Below, piece by piece: positions 1-6,909 of a stretch of DNA of 18,190 nucleotides. A program made the translations under genes and the position numbers. This DNA comes from Firmicutes bacterium UBA6132 (GTDB lineage: Bacteria; Bacillota_A; Clostridia; Tissierellales; Sedimentibacteraceae). Location: positions 1 through 18,190 of the forward strand of contig DIVM01000072.1 of NCBI GenBank assembly GCA_002435835.1, read 5' to 3'. Under the pieces are notes generated by a model. That model was not told the DNA's origin and ran no database searches. It saw only the letters and a list, made by a program, of their open reading frames with translations. The stretch's first letter is position 1. Each line of letters begins with the position of its first letter.

Positions 1-1
1 T

Positions 2-379
2 GTTGATTCAGAAGAAAAAGCAAATGAAATTTTAGAAGATATTACTGATGGATTATCTTTTGAAGAAGCTGCAAAACAAAATTCTTCATGCCCTTCAAAA
101 GCTCAAGGTGGAGATCTTGGTCAATTTGGAAGAGGACAAATGGTTCAAGAATTTGACGAAAAAGTATTTTCAATGAGAAAGGGAGAAATTAGCGAACCTG
201 TTAAAACTCAATTCGGATATCATATAATTAAAGTTACAGATGTAATTTCTGAAAGAAATTCTTCATTGGAAGAAGTTAAAGATCAAATTAAAAGAGAAGT
301 TATTAATTTAAAACAAGAAGAAGCATATAAAAACAAAAATGTAGAACTTAGAAATAGATATATGGTAGAATATAAATAA
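2..379 (+). CDS. Peptidylprolyl isomerase, parvulin (PpiC) type, C-terminal part
   Basis: The reading frame is open from base 2 and ends at TAA 377-379, so the 5' part of the gene lies outside the window and about 125 residues are visible. They hold most of a parvulin-type rotamase domain: a short helix (EILEDI..LSFEEAAKQ), then SSCPSKAQGGDLGQFGRGQM, FDEKVFSMRKGEISEPV and FGYHIIKV, which are the hallmark blocks of PpiC/PrsA/SurA-like proteins. The tail is a charged helix ending in YMVEYK. Family members catalyse cis-trans isomerisation of peptidyl-prolyl bonds. Extracellular PrsA-type members help secreted proteins fold, while short PpiC proteins may be cytosolic. The missing N-terminus means I cannot tell whether a signal peptide or lipobox is present, so I give no gene symbol. 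A strong hairpin follows directly. Confidence 0.9.
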   Translation, partial: VDSEEKANEILEDITDGLSFEEAAKQNSSCPSKAQGGDLGQFGRGQMVQEFDEKVFSMRKGEISEPVKTQFGYHIIKVTDVISERNSSLEEVKDQIKREVINLKQEEAYKNKNVELRNRYMVEYK

Positions 380-384
380 TTAAT

Positions 385-433
385 AAAATAAATATACTCG
401 TTAAGTAAATTTCTTAGCGAGTATATTTATTTT
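385..433 (+). terminator. Rho-independent terminator after the parvulin gene
   Basis: A 21-bp stem (385-405 with 413-433, one G-U pair) has a 7-nt loop. Its 3' arm ends in a T-rich run (TATTTATTTT). The A-rich 5' arm means it could also stop the leftward operon that ends at 536. The stretch 434-535 holds nothing else I can identify. Confidence 0.85.
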
Positions 434-535
434 ACATATTAATTAGATTATTTTAATACAATTATGTTTTGTGTGCTATATAGTGGTATAAGGATAGATT
501 GGAACTTCAAAATTTACAGATATTTATTCAAGTTA

Positions 536-898
536 TTACATAAAAATTTCTGAACTGGATTTACTTCGATGAAGTATAATTTCCAACTTACCTTCATCAA
601 TATTTATGGATGCATCATCAATCATCATGCCCAACAAAGCAAGCTCAGAACCAACATCGCCTTCACCTGTAAGCTCCCAATAGCACTCTTCCATTTCTTC
701 ATGCTTAGGGCAATTTAGAAGCTTAACAAATTTTTCGATTTTTTTATCATGGCCACCGTTGTAATTACCTTTGCCGGTAATCTCATATTCATCGTTGTTT
801 TCTAATATATTAACATTAATGTTTGTTGAATTGATAGAAAATAGAAAAATTATAAGTTCATCTACAATTTTTACTATTCTTTTCTTGTTATGTTTCAT
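536..898 (-). CDS. Small conserved-looking protein of unknown function, coupled to the DUF1576-like gene
   Basis: This 120-residue protein is not one I recognise. It is soluble and acidic in the middle. Residues 1-25 look like one helix (KRIVKIVDELIIFLFSI), followed by alternating strands and a cluster with two cysteines (NCPKHEEMEECYWELTGEGDVG). It then runs through a helical stretch (ELALLGMMID) to a final strand (GKLEIILHRSK). There is no signal peptide. Its ATG (896-898) overlaps the TGA of the upstream membrane-protein gene (895-897) in an ATGA arrangement, so the two are very probably translationally coupled and may work together, for example as a cytosolic partner of the membrane protein. 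An AAAGGA-like ribosome site lies about 12 nt upstream on the minus strand. Confidence 0.75.
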   Translation of the reverse strand: MKHNKKRIVKIVDELIIFLFSINSTNINVNILENNDEYEITGKGNYNGGHDKKIEKFVKLLNCPKHEEMEECYWELTGEGDVGSELALLGMMIDDASINIDEGKLEIILHRSKSSSEIFM

Positions 899-2181
899 GA
901 GTTTTTTTCGTCCTTTCTGAAAACTTCTATAATAGGTACTAATACTGCAGCAACCAACCCTCCTGCAAAACCATTGTTATAAAGGTTTAACCCACCATGT
1001 AATGTTCCTACGTTCAAGACTACTGAGGAATGAATAAAACCAGCCAAAATACCGTATTTCCATCCAAAAGTCCCAGCTATGGGGGCTAATGTTGTACCAA
1101 ACAGAGCTGCAAGCTGTATGGCAGGGTCATTTATGTTCCATATTTTTGTTAAGCTTCCTAAAGCAACACCTATAAAAATAGGTGTTATGTTTTTCGCATG
1201 CTTCCCAAAAGCGCCAAAGCCAATGAGTGTGAATATGCCTCCAACAGTTGGACCGTTTAGCTGTCCTTTTATTAGCAATATATAAGTAATGCCTATGAGT
1301 CCATTAATTCCCATATTAATCAAAGTAGCTCCAAAGCCTTCGAGAAAAACAAAGTCTGTAACAAGTCTTCCTGAATAGGTAAAAATATTAGTAAAATTTT
1401 TAAAACTTTTGTCATTATAATAGTATCCTATTATTATCATAGAAACAGATATAAGCACTAAATATATCCCTAATTCCATATTATACTCAGTTGTCCATAT
1501 AAGTACAGTAGGAGTTTTAAAGCCATATGATTTTAGTAAGGAAACTAATATTGTTCCCATAAGACCTGCTGTAAAGCCTATGTTATATAAATTATAACCT
1601 TGGTGGACTCTAACCAAAAAAATAGACAGGGGTTGAAGAAAAAATCCTATCCCAATTCCGACAAAAACACCAAATAATACATTTAAAAATACCGGAAAGC
1701 CAAAGCCATAAATGACCTGTGTCACTGTAGGAGCCATGCTGGTTCCGAAAAGGGCAATGTAAATATATTTTGAAAAACTATCCTTTTGTAGTTTCGAAAA
1801 TAAAAAAACTCCAATTATAATGGGCCAGACATTCAATAGATTCTTTCCGAACAATGAAAATCCAGCCATTAAAAATACTGCAGCAATAGAAGTTCCATTT
1901 ATGTTTATTTTTAATATATACAGCAGTAAAATGGAAATCAAAGTTAATAATCCAGAATTAACAAATGCTGCACCTATTCCGCCAACACCAATATAGTCTG
2001 TAATGAGTAAATCTGGTTCGATAAAAATTTGGTATAAACCATTGATTATATTCATTGGCTTATCTAATATAAGTCCATAAATAATCAAGGAAAGAGCATA
2101 CATGGTTAATACTACGTACTTACTTAGATTATGCTTATCATCGGTTTTGTTTGAATTGCTGGTTTTTATATGCTTAATCAT
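895..2181 (-). CDS. DUF1576-like polytopic membrane protein
   Basis: This is a very hydrophobic protein of about 428 residues with roughly ten or more membrane segments, resembling the DUF1576 family of uncharacterised membrane proteins. It has an internal duplication. FVNSGLL, GFSLFGKN, WPIIIGV, ALFGTSMAP and GYNLYNIGFTAGL in the first half recur as LINMGIN, GFGAFGKH, TPIFIGV, ALFGTTLAP and GGLNLYNNGFAGGL in the second half. Such two-fold repeats are typical of transporters, but the substrate is unknown. An upstream ATG at 2187 is possible, but an AGAAGG site (2189-2194) sits 7 nt before the ATG at 2181 and almost touches the one at 2187, so I prefer 2181. It is the first gene of a two-gene leftward operon, with an ATGA overlap to the next gene. 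Confidence 0.8.
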   Translation of the reverse strand: MIKHIKTSNSNKTDDKHNLSKYVVLTMYALSLIIYGLILDKPMNIINGLYQIFIEPDLLITDYIGVGGIGAAFVNSGLLTLISILLLYILKININGTSIAAVFLMAGFSLFGKNLLNVWPIIIGVFLFSKLQKDSFSKYIYIALFGTSMAPTVTQVIYGFGFPVFLNVLFGVFVGIGIGFFLQPLSIFLVRVHQGYNLYNIGFTAGLMGTILVSLLKSYGFKTPTVLIWTTEYNMELGIYLVLISVSMIIIGYYYNDKSFKNFTNIFTYSGRLVTDFVFLEGFGATLINMGINGLIGITYILLIKGQLNGPTVGGIFTLIGFGAFGKHAKNITPIFIGVALGSLTKIWNINDPAIQLAALFGTTLAPIAGTFGWKYGILAGFIHSSVVLNVGTLHGGLNLYNNGFAGGLVAAVLVPIIEVFRKDEKNS

Positions 2182-2238
2182 ATTCATGCCTTCTATTGTT
2201 AGATTTATTTTTATAATAATTGATTAATAAGTATTTAT

Positions 2239-2267
2239 ATATTATAAAAAACTATAAAACTTGTCAA
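2239..2267 (-). promoter_or_regulatory. Probable sigma-A promoter of the DUF1576-like operon
   Basis: On the minus strand a perfect TTGACA (complement of 2262-2267) is followed after 17 nt by TAATAT (complement of 2239-2244). An overlapping TATAAT (2241-2246) has a 15-nt spacer. It lies about 55 bases upstream of the gene start. Confidence 0.6.
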
Positions 2268-2346
2268 TAGACACAGTAAATATATATTAAAGGTTTCCTT
2301 TTTATTTTTTATGAAAAATGAATAGTAGATCAAACGCAAATAAATA

Positions 2347-2375
2347 TTGATAATTACCATTTTTTGTGCTATCAT
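2347..2375 (+). promoter_or_regulatory. Sigma-A promoter of tRNA-Leu
   Basis: TTGATA (2347-2352), a 17-nt spacer and TATCAT (2370-2375), with an extended -10 TG at 2367-2368. Transcription should begin near 2382, about 15 nt before the mature tRNA. Confidence 0.65.
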
Positions 2376-2396
2376 GATTTTATTAAATTTGAGTTT

Positions 2397-2478
2397 GCGG
2401 ATATGGCGGAATTGGCAGACGCGCACGGTTCAGGTCCGTGTGGGGCAACCTATGCAGGTTCAAGTCCTGTTATCCGTA
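2397..2478 (+). tRNA. tRNA-Leu (anticodon CAG)
   Basis: This 82-nt class II tRNA folds fully by eye. The acceptor stem GCGGATA pairs with TATCCGT (terminal G-U) and the discriminator A is at 2478. The anticodon stem CACGG/CCGTG encloses loop TTCAGGT, giving anticodon CAG. There is a long variable arm (GGGG..CCTA), and the T stem GCAGG/CCTGT carries the loop TTCAAGT. CCA is not encoded, since ACT follows. It decodes CTG, which is rare in such AT-rich genomes. It has its own promoter and terminator, so it is a single-gene unit. Confidence 0.95.
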
Positions 2479-2536
2479 CTTAATTTAAAAATGCAGCAGT
2501 TTCCTAAATGGAATCCGCTGCATTTTTAAATTAAGT
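2478..2536 (+). terminator. Terminator of the tRNA-Leu transcript
   Basis: A perfect 20-bp inverted repeat (2478-2497 with 2517-2536) begins at the tRNA discriminator base. The stem includes ATGCAGC/GCTGCAT followed by TTTTTAAATTAAG. The long stem makes termination likely, although the T tract is part of the stem. Confidence 0.75.
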
Positions 2537-2571
2537 TGAATAAGCAAAATAAATATATAAATATTTTGTAG

Positions 2572-2608
2572 TGCAAAATTAATTTGCTAAATGCAAAATC
2601 ATTTTGCA
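2572..2608 (+). promoter_or_regulatory. Paired activator sites (UAS) of the molybdenum hydroxylase operon
   Basis: Two palindromes lie centre to centre at exactly 20 bp: GCAAAATTAATTTGC (2573-2587, one mismatch, centre 2580) and the perfect TGCAAAATCATTTTGCA (2592-2608, centre 2600). The proximal centre is 136 bp upstream of the -24 GG. The same pair with the same geometry recurs before the lyase pair and the BCCT gene, so I take it as the binding site of the sigma-54 activator encoded at 10127-11791. Confidence 0.8.
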
Positions 2609-2734
2609 ATATGGTAAGATACAGATACCTATGTTTATTAAAATATGTTAAATATTATTAAATTTATAAAAAAAATATTAGAAGTAATCTTGAAATACCA
2701 ATGTAAATATAAAAATAAATAAATCAATATAATA

Positions 2735-2751
2735 TGGCATTGAATTTGCTT
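2735..2751 (+). promoter_or_regulatory. Sigma-54 (-24/-12) promoter of the hydroxylase operon
   Basis: The sequence TGGCATTGAATTTGCTT has the invariant GG (2736-2737) and GC (2748-2749) separated by exactly 10 bp, close to the consensus TGGCAC-N5-TTGCW. Transcription should start near 2761, leaving a leader of about 145 nt that contains no recognised element. Confidence 0.88.
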
Positions 2752-2905
2752 GTAATTATGTGAACGTATTGTTGAAAACATTTATCTTTTCATTAATTTT
2801 GATGGAAAACATACTGATAGATGTTTTGTTGTGTATGATAAATAATTGTAAATTCTTTTATCTAAATAATTTATAAGGGTTAATAAATTGAAAGGAGCAC
2901 AAATA

Positions 2906-5176
2906 TTGAGAAAAGAAAAAGATTATCAATATATTGGTAAAGAGTTATCAAATGATATGTCGTATGGCAAAGTTACAGGCTCAGTTAAGTATTGCGGTGA
3001 TATGCAATCTATAGGTATGCTGCACATGAAACTTAAACCAAGTACAATTGCTCATGGGTATATTAAAAACATAGATATTTCTGAAGCAGAAAGCGTTGAA
3101 GGGGTAAAAGCAGTATATACATATTTAAATACTCCAGATACAAAATTTGACAGAGGGCGTGTTGCAAATTATGAAAATGTTCCTTATCAGGAGAAACTAT
3201 TTAACAGACATATTCGCTTTATGGGTGAAAGAGTTGCTGGAGTAGTTGCTATTTCTGAAGAAATTGCTGATTATGCATGTCAAAAAATTAAAGTAGAATA
3301 TGAAGAGTTACCGACAGCTATTACAGTTGAAAATGCTTTAAAAGTTGATGCAGTTAAAATACATAAAGAAGGAAATATCTGTGTTGTACCTGAAATAAAT
3401 TATGGAGATTATGATGGATGTTTTGCAGAAAATTATTACAAAAGCAAAACACACATGGGACGTATTACACACTTGACTATGGAAACACATGCTTCGAGAG
3501 CACTTTTTGAAAAATCAACTGGCAAGCTTATAATTTGGTCACCATGCCAGACAGCATTTGGAATAAGAAGTACAATAGCAGATTTTTTCAATATGCCATA
3601 TTCTAAAGTACGTGTTATTAAAGCTGTTATGGGTGGTTCTTTTGGATGTAAACAAGAAACAATACTTGAACCATTGACTGCTTATGCAGCAATACATTTG
3701 AAAGCAGATGTAAAACTTGTTTTTACACGTGAAGAACAAATAATTAATACCATGCTTAAACATAATGCCGATATTACCGTAGAAAGTAAAATACATAATG
3801 ATGGAATAATTGAAGGGCTGAGTGTATCTGCAGTTTTAGACAGCGGTGCTTATCAAACCATTACTCCAAGCTATACAAGCACAATGGGAGGAAAACTCGG
3901 CAAGGTATATAGATTGTCAAATCTTCATTATGATGGAAAATCAGTATGCACTAATACACCTATTAATGGAAGTTTTAGAAGTTGGGGCTCATGTGAAATA
4001 GCACTAGCATTGGAAAATCATTTAAATTTAGTTGCAGAAGAAATGAAAATGGACCCCATAGAATTAAGACTTAAAAATGTTAAAAATGAATATGAAATGG
4101 ATATTATTAAAAAAGTTCCTATAGGCAATGCACATTTTAAAAAATGTCTTATTCAAGGAAGGGATGCTTTTGAGTGGGAAAAAAGAAAAAAAGAATGTGA
4201 AGAAAAGAATAAGAATGTAAGGTATCGTTATGGTATTGGAATGGCAGTATCTTCACATACCAGTTCGTTTTATCCTTACATGGTAGATATGGCAAATGCT
4301 GCTATACGCTTGCAGGAAGATGGAAGTTTAATTGTCAATGTAGGCATCCATGATCATGGCTGTGGAACTGTATTGGCAATGAAGAAAATTGCTGCAGAAG
4401 TAATGGAAATGGATATTGAGCTCATAGAACTTGGAGAGGTAGATACAGAAGTAAGTCTTTATGATTATGGATGTTATGCAAGTAGAACTGTTTATTGCCT
4501 TGGAAATGCAGTGAAACACTGTTGTGAAAAATTGTTGGTAAAAGCAAGGACTGTTGCATCAATTGCTTTACAATGTAATGATCGTCATCTAATATATGAG
4601 GATGGAGTTTTTTATAAAGAAAATAATCCTAATTTAAGAATTGATTTAAAAGATGTTTCAAAATATTGCATTACAGTTATGGGAGAAGATGTTTATGAAA
4701 CATATTCTTACAATGCAAGTGAAGGACCAGGAGTTCCAGCTGCTCATTTTACAGAAGTTGAAGTTGATACTTTTACAGGTATGGTACGTGTTGTAGATTG
4801 TCTGTCCGTGCATGATATAGGAAAAGCTATAAATCCTGAAATATGCAGAGGACAAGTAGGTAGCGGAATTCAGCAGGGTATTGGAATTGCTTTGTGTGAA
4901 GATATCAAAATTCATCCTAAAACAGGGAAAACCCTTATAGACAATTTGAAGAACTATGAGGTTACAAATGCATTTGACATGCCGGATTATAAAACTATTT
5001 TTATAGAAGAAGAGGAAGAAAATGGGCCTTTTGGCGCGAAATCCATTGGAGAAGTTGTAGTAGTTCCAGTTGCTCCTGCTATTGTTGCTGCTGTAAATAA
5101 TGCACTTGGAACAAAACTTACAGAAGCACCATTGACACCGTCTGTTATTTTAGAAGCATTATATGAGGAGAATTAA
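2906..5176 (+). CDS. Molybdenum hydroxylase (xanthine dehydrogenase family), large molybdopterin-binding subunit
   Basis: This 756-residue protein carries the molybdopterin cytosine dinucleotide/Mo centre of a hydroxylase that adds water-derived oxygen to an aromatic heterocycle or aldehyde. The N-terminal hammerhead domain spans about residues 15-135 and the Mo-binding domain follows. Visible motifs are MGGSFGCKQE (242-251), TNTPINGSFRSWG with the conserved Arg358, and GAKSIGE (710-716) with the catalytic base Glu716. In true xanthine dehydrogenases the first motif reads GGKE, and its Glu contacts the purine. Here it is Gln250, which argues against xanthine as substrate. I chose TTG at 2906 because AAAGGAG (2891-2897) lies 8 nt before it; a TTG at 2888 is also open but poorly placed. 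It is the first gene of a three-gene operon behind a sigma-54 promoter. Confidence 0.92.
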   Translation: MRKEKDYQYIGKELSNDMSYGKVTGSVKYCGDMQSIGMLHMKLKPSTIAHGYIKNIDISEAESVEGVKAVYTYLNTPDTKFDRGRVANYENVPYQEKLFNRHIRFMGERVAGVVAISEEIADYACQKIKVEYEELPTAITVENALKVDAVKIHKEGNICVVPEINYGDYDGCFAENYYKSKTHMGRITHLTMETHASRALFEKSTGKLIIWSPCQTAFGIRSTIADFFNMPYSKVRVIKAVMGGSFGCKQETILEPLTAYAAIHLKADVKLVFTREEQIINTMLKHNADITVESKIHNDGIIEGLSVSAVLDSGAYQTITPSYTSTMGGKLGKVYRLSNLHYDGKSVCTNTPINGSFRSWGSCEIALALENHLNLVAEEMKMDPIELRLKNVKNEYEMDIIKKVPIGNAHFKKCLIQGRDAFEWEKRKKECEEKNKNVRYRYGIGMAVSSHTSSFYPYMVDMANAAIRLQEDGSLIVNVGIHDHGCGTVLAMKKIAAEVMEMDIELIELGEVDTEVSLYDYGCYASRTVYCLGNAVKHCCEKLLVKARTVASIALQCNDRHLIYEDGVFYKENNPNLRIDLKDVSKYCITVMGEDVYETYSYNASEGPGVPAAHFTEVEVDTFTGMVRVVDCLSVHDIGKAINPEICRGQVGSGIQQGIGIALCEDIKIHPKTGKTLIDNLKNYEVTNAFDMPDYKTIFIEEEEENGPFGAKSIGEVVVVPVAPAIVAAVNNALGTKLTEAPLTPSVILEALYEEN

Positions 5177-5177
5177 T

Positions 5178-5651
5178 ATGAAACTTAATTTTATTTTAAA
5201 CGGAGAAAATATGAATATAGAGATACCTGGCGAACGCAGGCTTCTTGATTTTATAAGAGAGGACCTTCATCTTACAGGTACTAAAGAAGGATGTAGCGTG
5301 GGAGAATGTGGTGCATGTACAGTTATTCTTAATAATAAAGCAATTCATTCATGTATGACAGTTGTAGGACAACTTGAAGGAGGAGAACTTATAACTATTG
5401 AAGGGTTGGAGAAAAACGGAGAATTGGATGCAATTCAAAAATCTTTTATTAAGAAAAGTGCCATTCAATGTGGGTTCTGTACATCTGGAATGGTGATGAC
5501 AGCAAAAGCGTTACTGCTTTCTAATCTGCATCCTACTGATGAAGAAATTAAAAAAGCCATATCAGGTAATCTCTGCCGTTGTTCAGGATATAAAGAAATA
5601 AAAGAAAGTATTAAGGATGCAGCTTACAATAGCAATAAGGAGGAATCATAA
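5178..5651 (+). CDS. Molybdenum hydroxylase, [2Fe-2S] subunit
   Basis: This 157-residue protein is the electron-transfer subunit, with two [2Fe-2S] clusters that link the Mo centre to the flavin. The N-terminal plant-type ferredoxin domain has Cys39, Cys44, Cys47 and Cys59 (CSVGECGAC...C). The C-terminal helical domain has CGFC (98-101) and CRC (133-135). All eight ligands are present and the length is normal for the family. An ATG at 5163 inside the preceding gene is in frame, but GAGGAG at 5165-5170 lies 7 nt before the ATG at 5178, so 5178 is the start. Only one base separates it from the stop of the large subunit, and it overlaps the next start, as expected for subunits made in fixed ratio. 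Confidence 0.95.
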   Translation: MKLNFILNGENMNIEIPGERRLLDFIREDLHLTGTKEGCSVGECGACTVILNNKAIHSCMTVVGQLEGGELITIEGLEKNGELDAIQKSFIKKSAIQCGFCTSGMVMTAKALLLSNLHPTDEEIKKAISGNLCRCSGYKEIKESIKDAAYNSNKEES

Positions 5652-6535
5652 TGTCTGTTGAACATGTTAATTATTTGCAGCCTAAAAATTTGCAAGAATT
5701 ACAGAAAGGTCTTAAAAGTTTGACAGAAAAGTCTGCTTTGTTGGCTGGAGGAACAGATTTAATGGTATCTATTCGAGAAAAAAAGCCGCAAATTGATACT
5801 TATCTTAGTTTATGTAATATAAATGAAATGAAGAGTATTACTGAAATAGATGGTTGGATTCGAATAGGTGCAATGGTTACACACACAGAAGCAGCTTTAA
5901 ATGATAAAATTAAAACTTATTTTAGTGCATTATCTATGGCATGTGATCATGTAGGTTCTCCTCAGATTCGAAATAAAGGAACCATAGGTGGCAATATTAT
6001 GAATGCTAATCCAGCGGGGGATGTGCTGCCTTGTATCATGTTGTTCAATGGAGAATTTGAAATATTTAATTCTGAAGGTTTGTTAAGAAGAATCAGTGCA
6101 AATGAGTTTTTATCTGAATCAGGTAAAACTACTTTAAATAAGAATGAATTATTAATGGCAATTTGGCTTCCTATTAAGCATGATAAAAAAAGCTGTTTTG
6201 TTAAATTAGGAAGCCGAACAGAAGTTACAATTGCTCAAATATCTTTTTGTTTATCATGGAAAAGAATAAAAGATGAATACTTAGATATTGAAGCATATAT
6301 TGGAGCCATTGATAATAAACCATTAAAGATAGAGGAAATAAATGAAATTTTGGGTAACAGACCTTTTGAAACAGAAAGTCTTGATGCTCTTTCAACTTTT
6401 CTTTCAAATAAAATAAAAGCCATTAGAATAAATCGCAAACGTGAATCTAAACTTAAAATATATGAACATGAGAAACTCTATAAAGAACGTGCAGTTAAAG
6501 GTGTTGTATATGATGCTATATCATTTATGAAATAA
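5651..6535 (+). CDS. Molybdenum hydroxylase, FAD-binding subunit
   Basis: This 294-residue protein is the flavin subunit that passes electrons from the iron-sulfur subunit to the final acceptor. The PCMH-type FAD domain shows LLAGGTDLMVSIREKK (about 31-46) and IRNKGTIGGNIMNANPAGD (about 106-124), which bind the FAD pyrophosphate and ring. The CO-dehydrogenase flavoprotein C-terminal domain follows. Length is normal and there is no extra 4Fe-4S insertion of the kind known in 4-hydroxybenzoyl-CoA reductase. The ATG overlaps the stop of the previous gene (TAATG) and has AAGGAGG just upstream. The acceptor (NAD, ferredoxin or other) cannot be read from the sequence. A terminator closes the operon. 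Confidence 0.94.
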   Translation: MSVEHVNYLQPKNLQELQKGLKSLTEKSALLAGGTDLMVSIREKKPQIDTYLSLCNINEMKSITEIDGWIRIGAMVTHTEAALNDKIKTYFSALSMACDHVGSPQIRNKGTIGGNIMNANPAGDVLPCIMLFNGEFEIFNSEGLLRRISANEFLSESGKTTLNKNELLMAIWLPIKHDKKSCFVKLGSRTEVTIAQISFCLSWKRIKDEYLDIEAYIGAIDNKPLKIEEINEILGNRPFETESLDALSTFLSNKIKAIRINRKRESKLKIYEHEKLYKERAVKGVVYDAISFMK

Positions 6536-6566
6536 TAATTATTATAATATTATAGTAAAAAATTCA

Positions 6567-6614
6567 TTAAAAGCAGGTGCCCGTGAAAATGGATACCTGC
6601 TTTTAAAGTTTTTA
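6567..6614 (+). terminator. Terminator of the molybdenum hydroxylase operon
   Basis: A perfect 12-bp stem (6567-6578 with 6595-6606, TTAAAAGCAGGT/ACCTGCTTTTAA) has a 16-nt loop and is followed by AGTTTTTAT. It separates this operon from the activator sites of the lyase operon. Confidence 0.8.
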
Positions 6615-6669
6615 TATTGTTTAATTTGATTGAATTATGTTCAGGTAAAGATATCTTAATTGCAATCAA

Positions 6670-6705
6670 TGCAAAATTATTTTGCATAATGCAAAATAAT
6701 TTAGC
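6670..6705 (+). promoter_or_regulatory. Paired activator sites (UAS) of the lyase operon
   Basis: There is a perfect 17-bp palindrome TGCAAAATTATTTTGCA (6670-6686, centre 6678) and a second TGCAAAATAATTTAGC (6690-6705, centre 6698, one mismatch). The centres are exactly 20 bp apart and the proximal one is 138 bp before the -24 GG. This matches the sites upstream of the hydroxylase and BCCT units. Confidence 0.82.
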
Positions 6706-6834
6706 TTTAATGTATAATTTATAGAAAGTTTTGTTATAAAAAAATGATGTGCAATTAATGAAAAAAATGAGATTTAAATGCCAGAGAGCTAAAATTACAA
6801 CATAATTACATTGTAAACATAGTTCTTAATAAAG

Positions 6835-6851
6835 TGGCATTGTATTTGCTA
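6835..6851 (+). promoter_or_regulatory. Sigma-54 (-24/-12) promoter of the lyase operon
   Basis: TGGCATTGTATTTGCTA has GG (6836-6837) and GC (6848-6849) spaced by 10 bp and is nearly identical to the promoters at 2735 and 12114. The start of transcription should fall near 6861, about 50 nt before the first lyase gene. Confidence 0.88.
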
Positions 6852-6909
6852 ATAATTATATATAACATTGGAAGGAGAATTTGCTTAAAAGCAGATTATT
6901 ATAGATAAA

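Noticed and set aside
2347..2529. A 60-codon rightward frame and a leftward frame (2235-2426) over the tRNA region
   Set aside because: Both are explained by the tRNA-Leu gene and its terminator; neither has a ribosome site or protein-like composition.
2806..2827. AAAACAT/ATGTTTT hairpin in the hydroxylase leader
   Set aside because: Seven A/T-rich base pairs with an 8-nt loop are expected by chance in this DNA, and there is no T run or family match.
3539..3796. Long antisense frames inside the hydroxylase and lyase genes (for example 3539-3796, 4658-4915, 7644-7859, 8275-8619)
   Set aside because: They are mirror frames of well-supported coding genes, lack ribosome sites and match no family that I know.
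5989..6006. A TGGC...TGC sequence inside the FAD subunit gene as a sigma-54 promoter
   Set aside because: The GG to GC spacing is not 10 bp and there are no palindromes upstream.
2906..6535. Calling the hydroxylase a true xanthine dehydrogenase
   Set aside because: The purine-contacting Glu is Gln and no purine catabolism gene or purine-type riboswitch is seen nearby; only the family assignment is safe.
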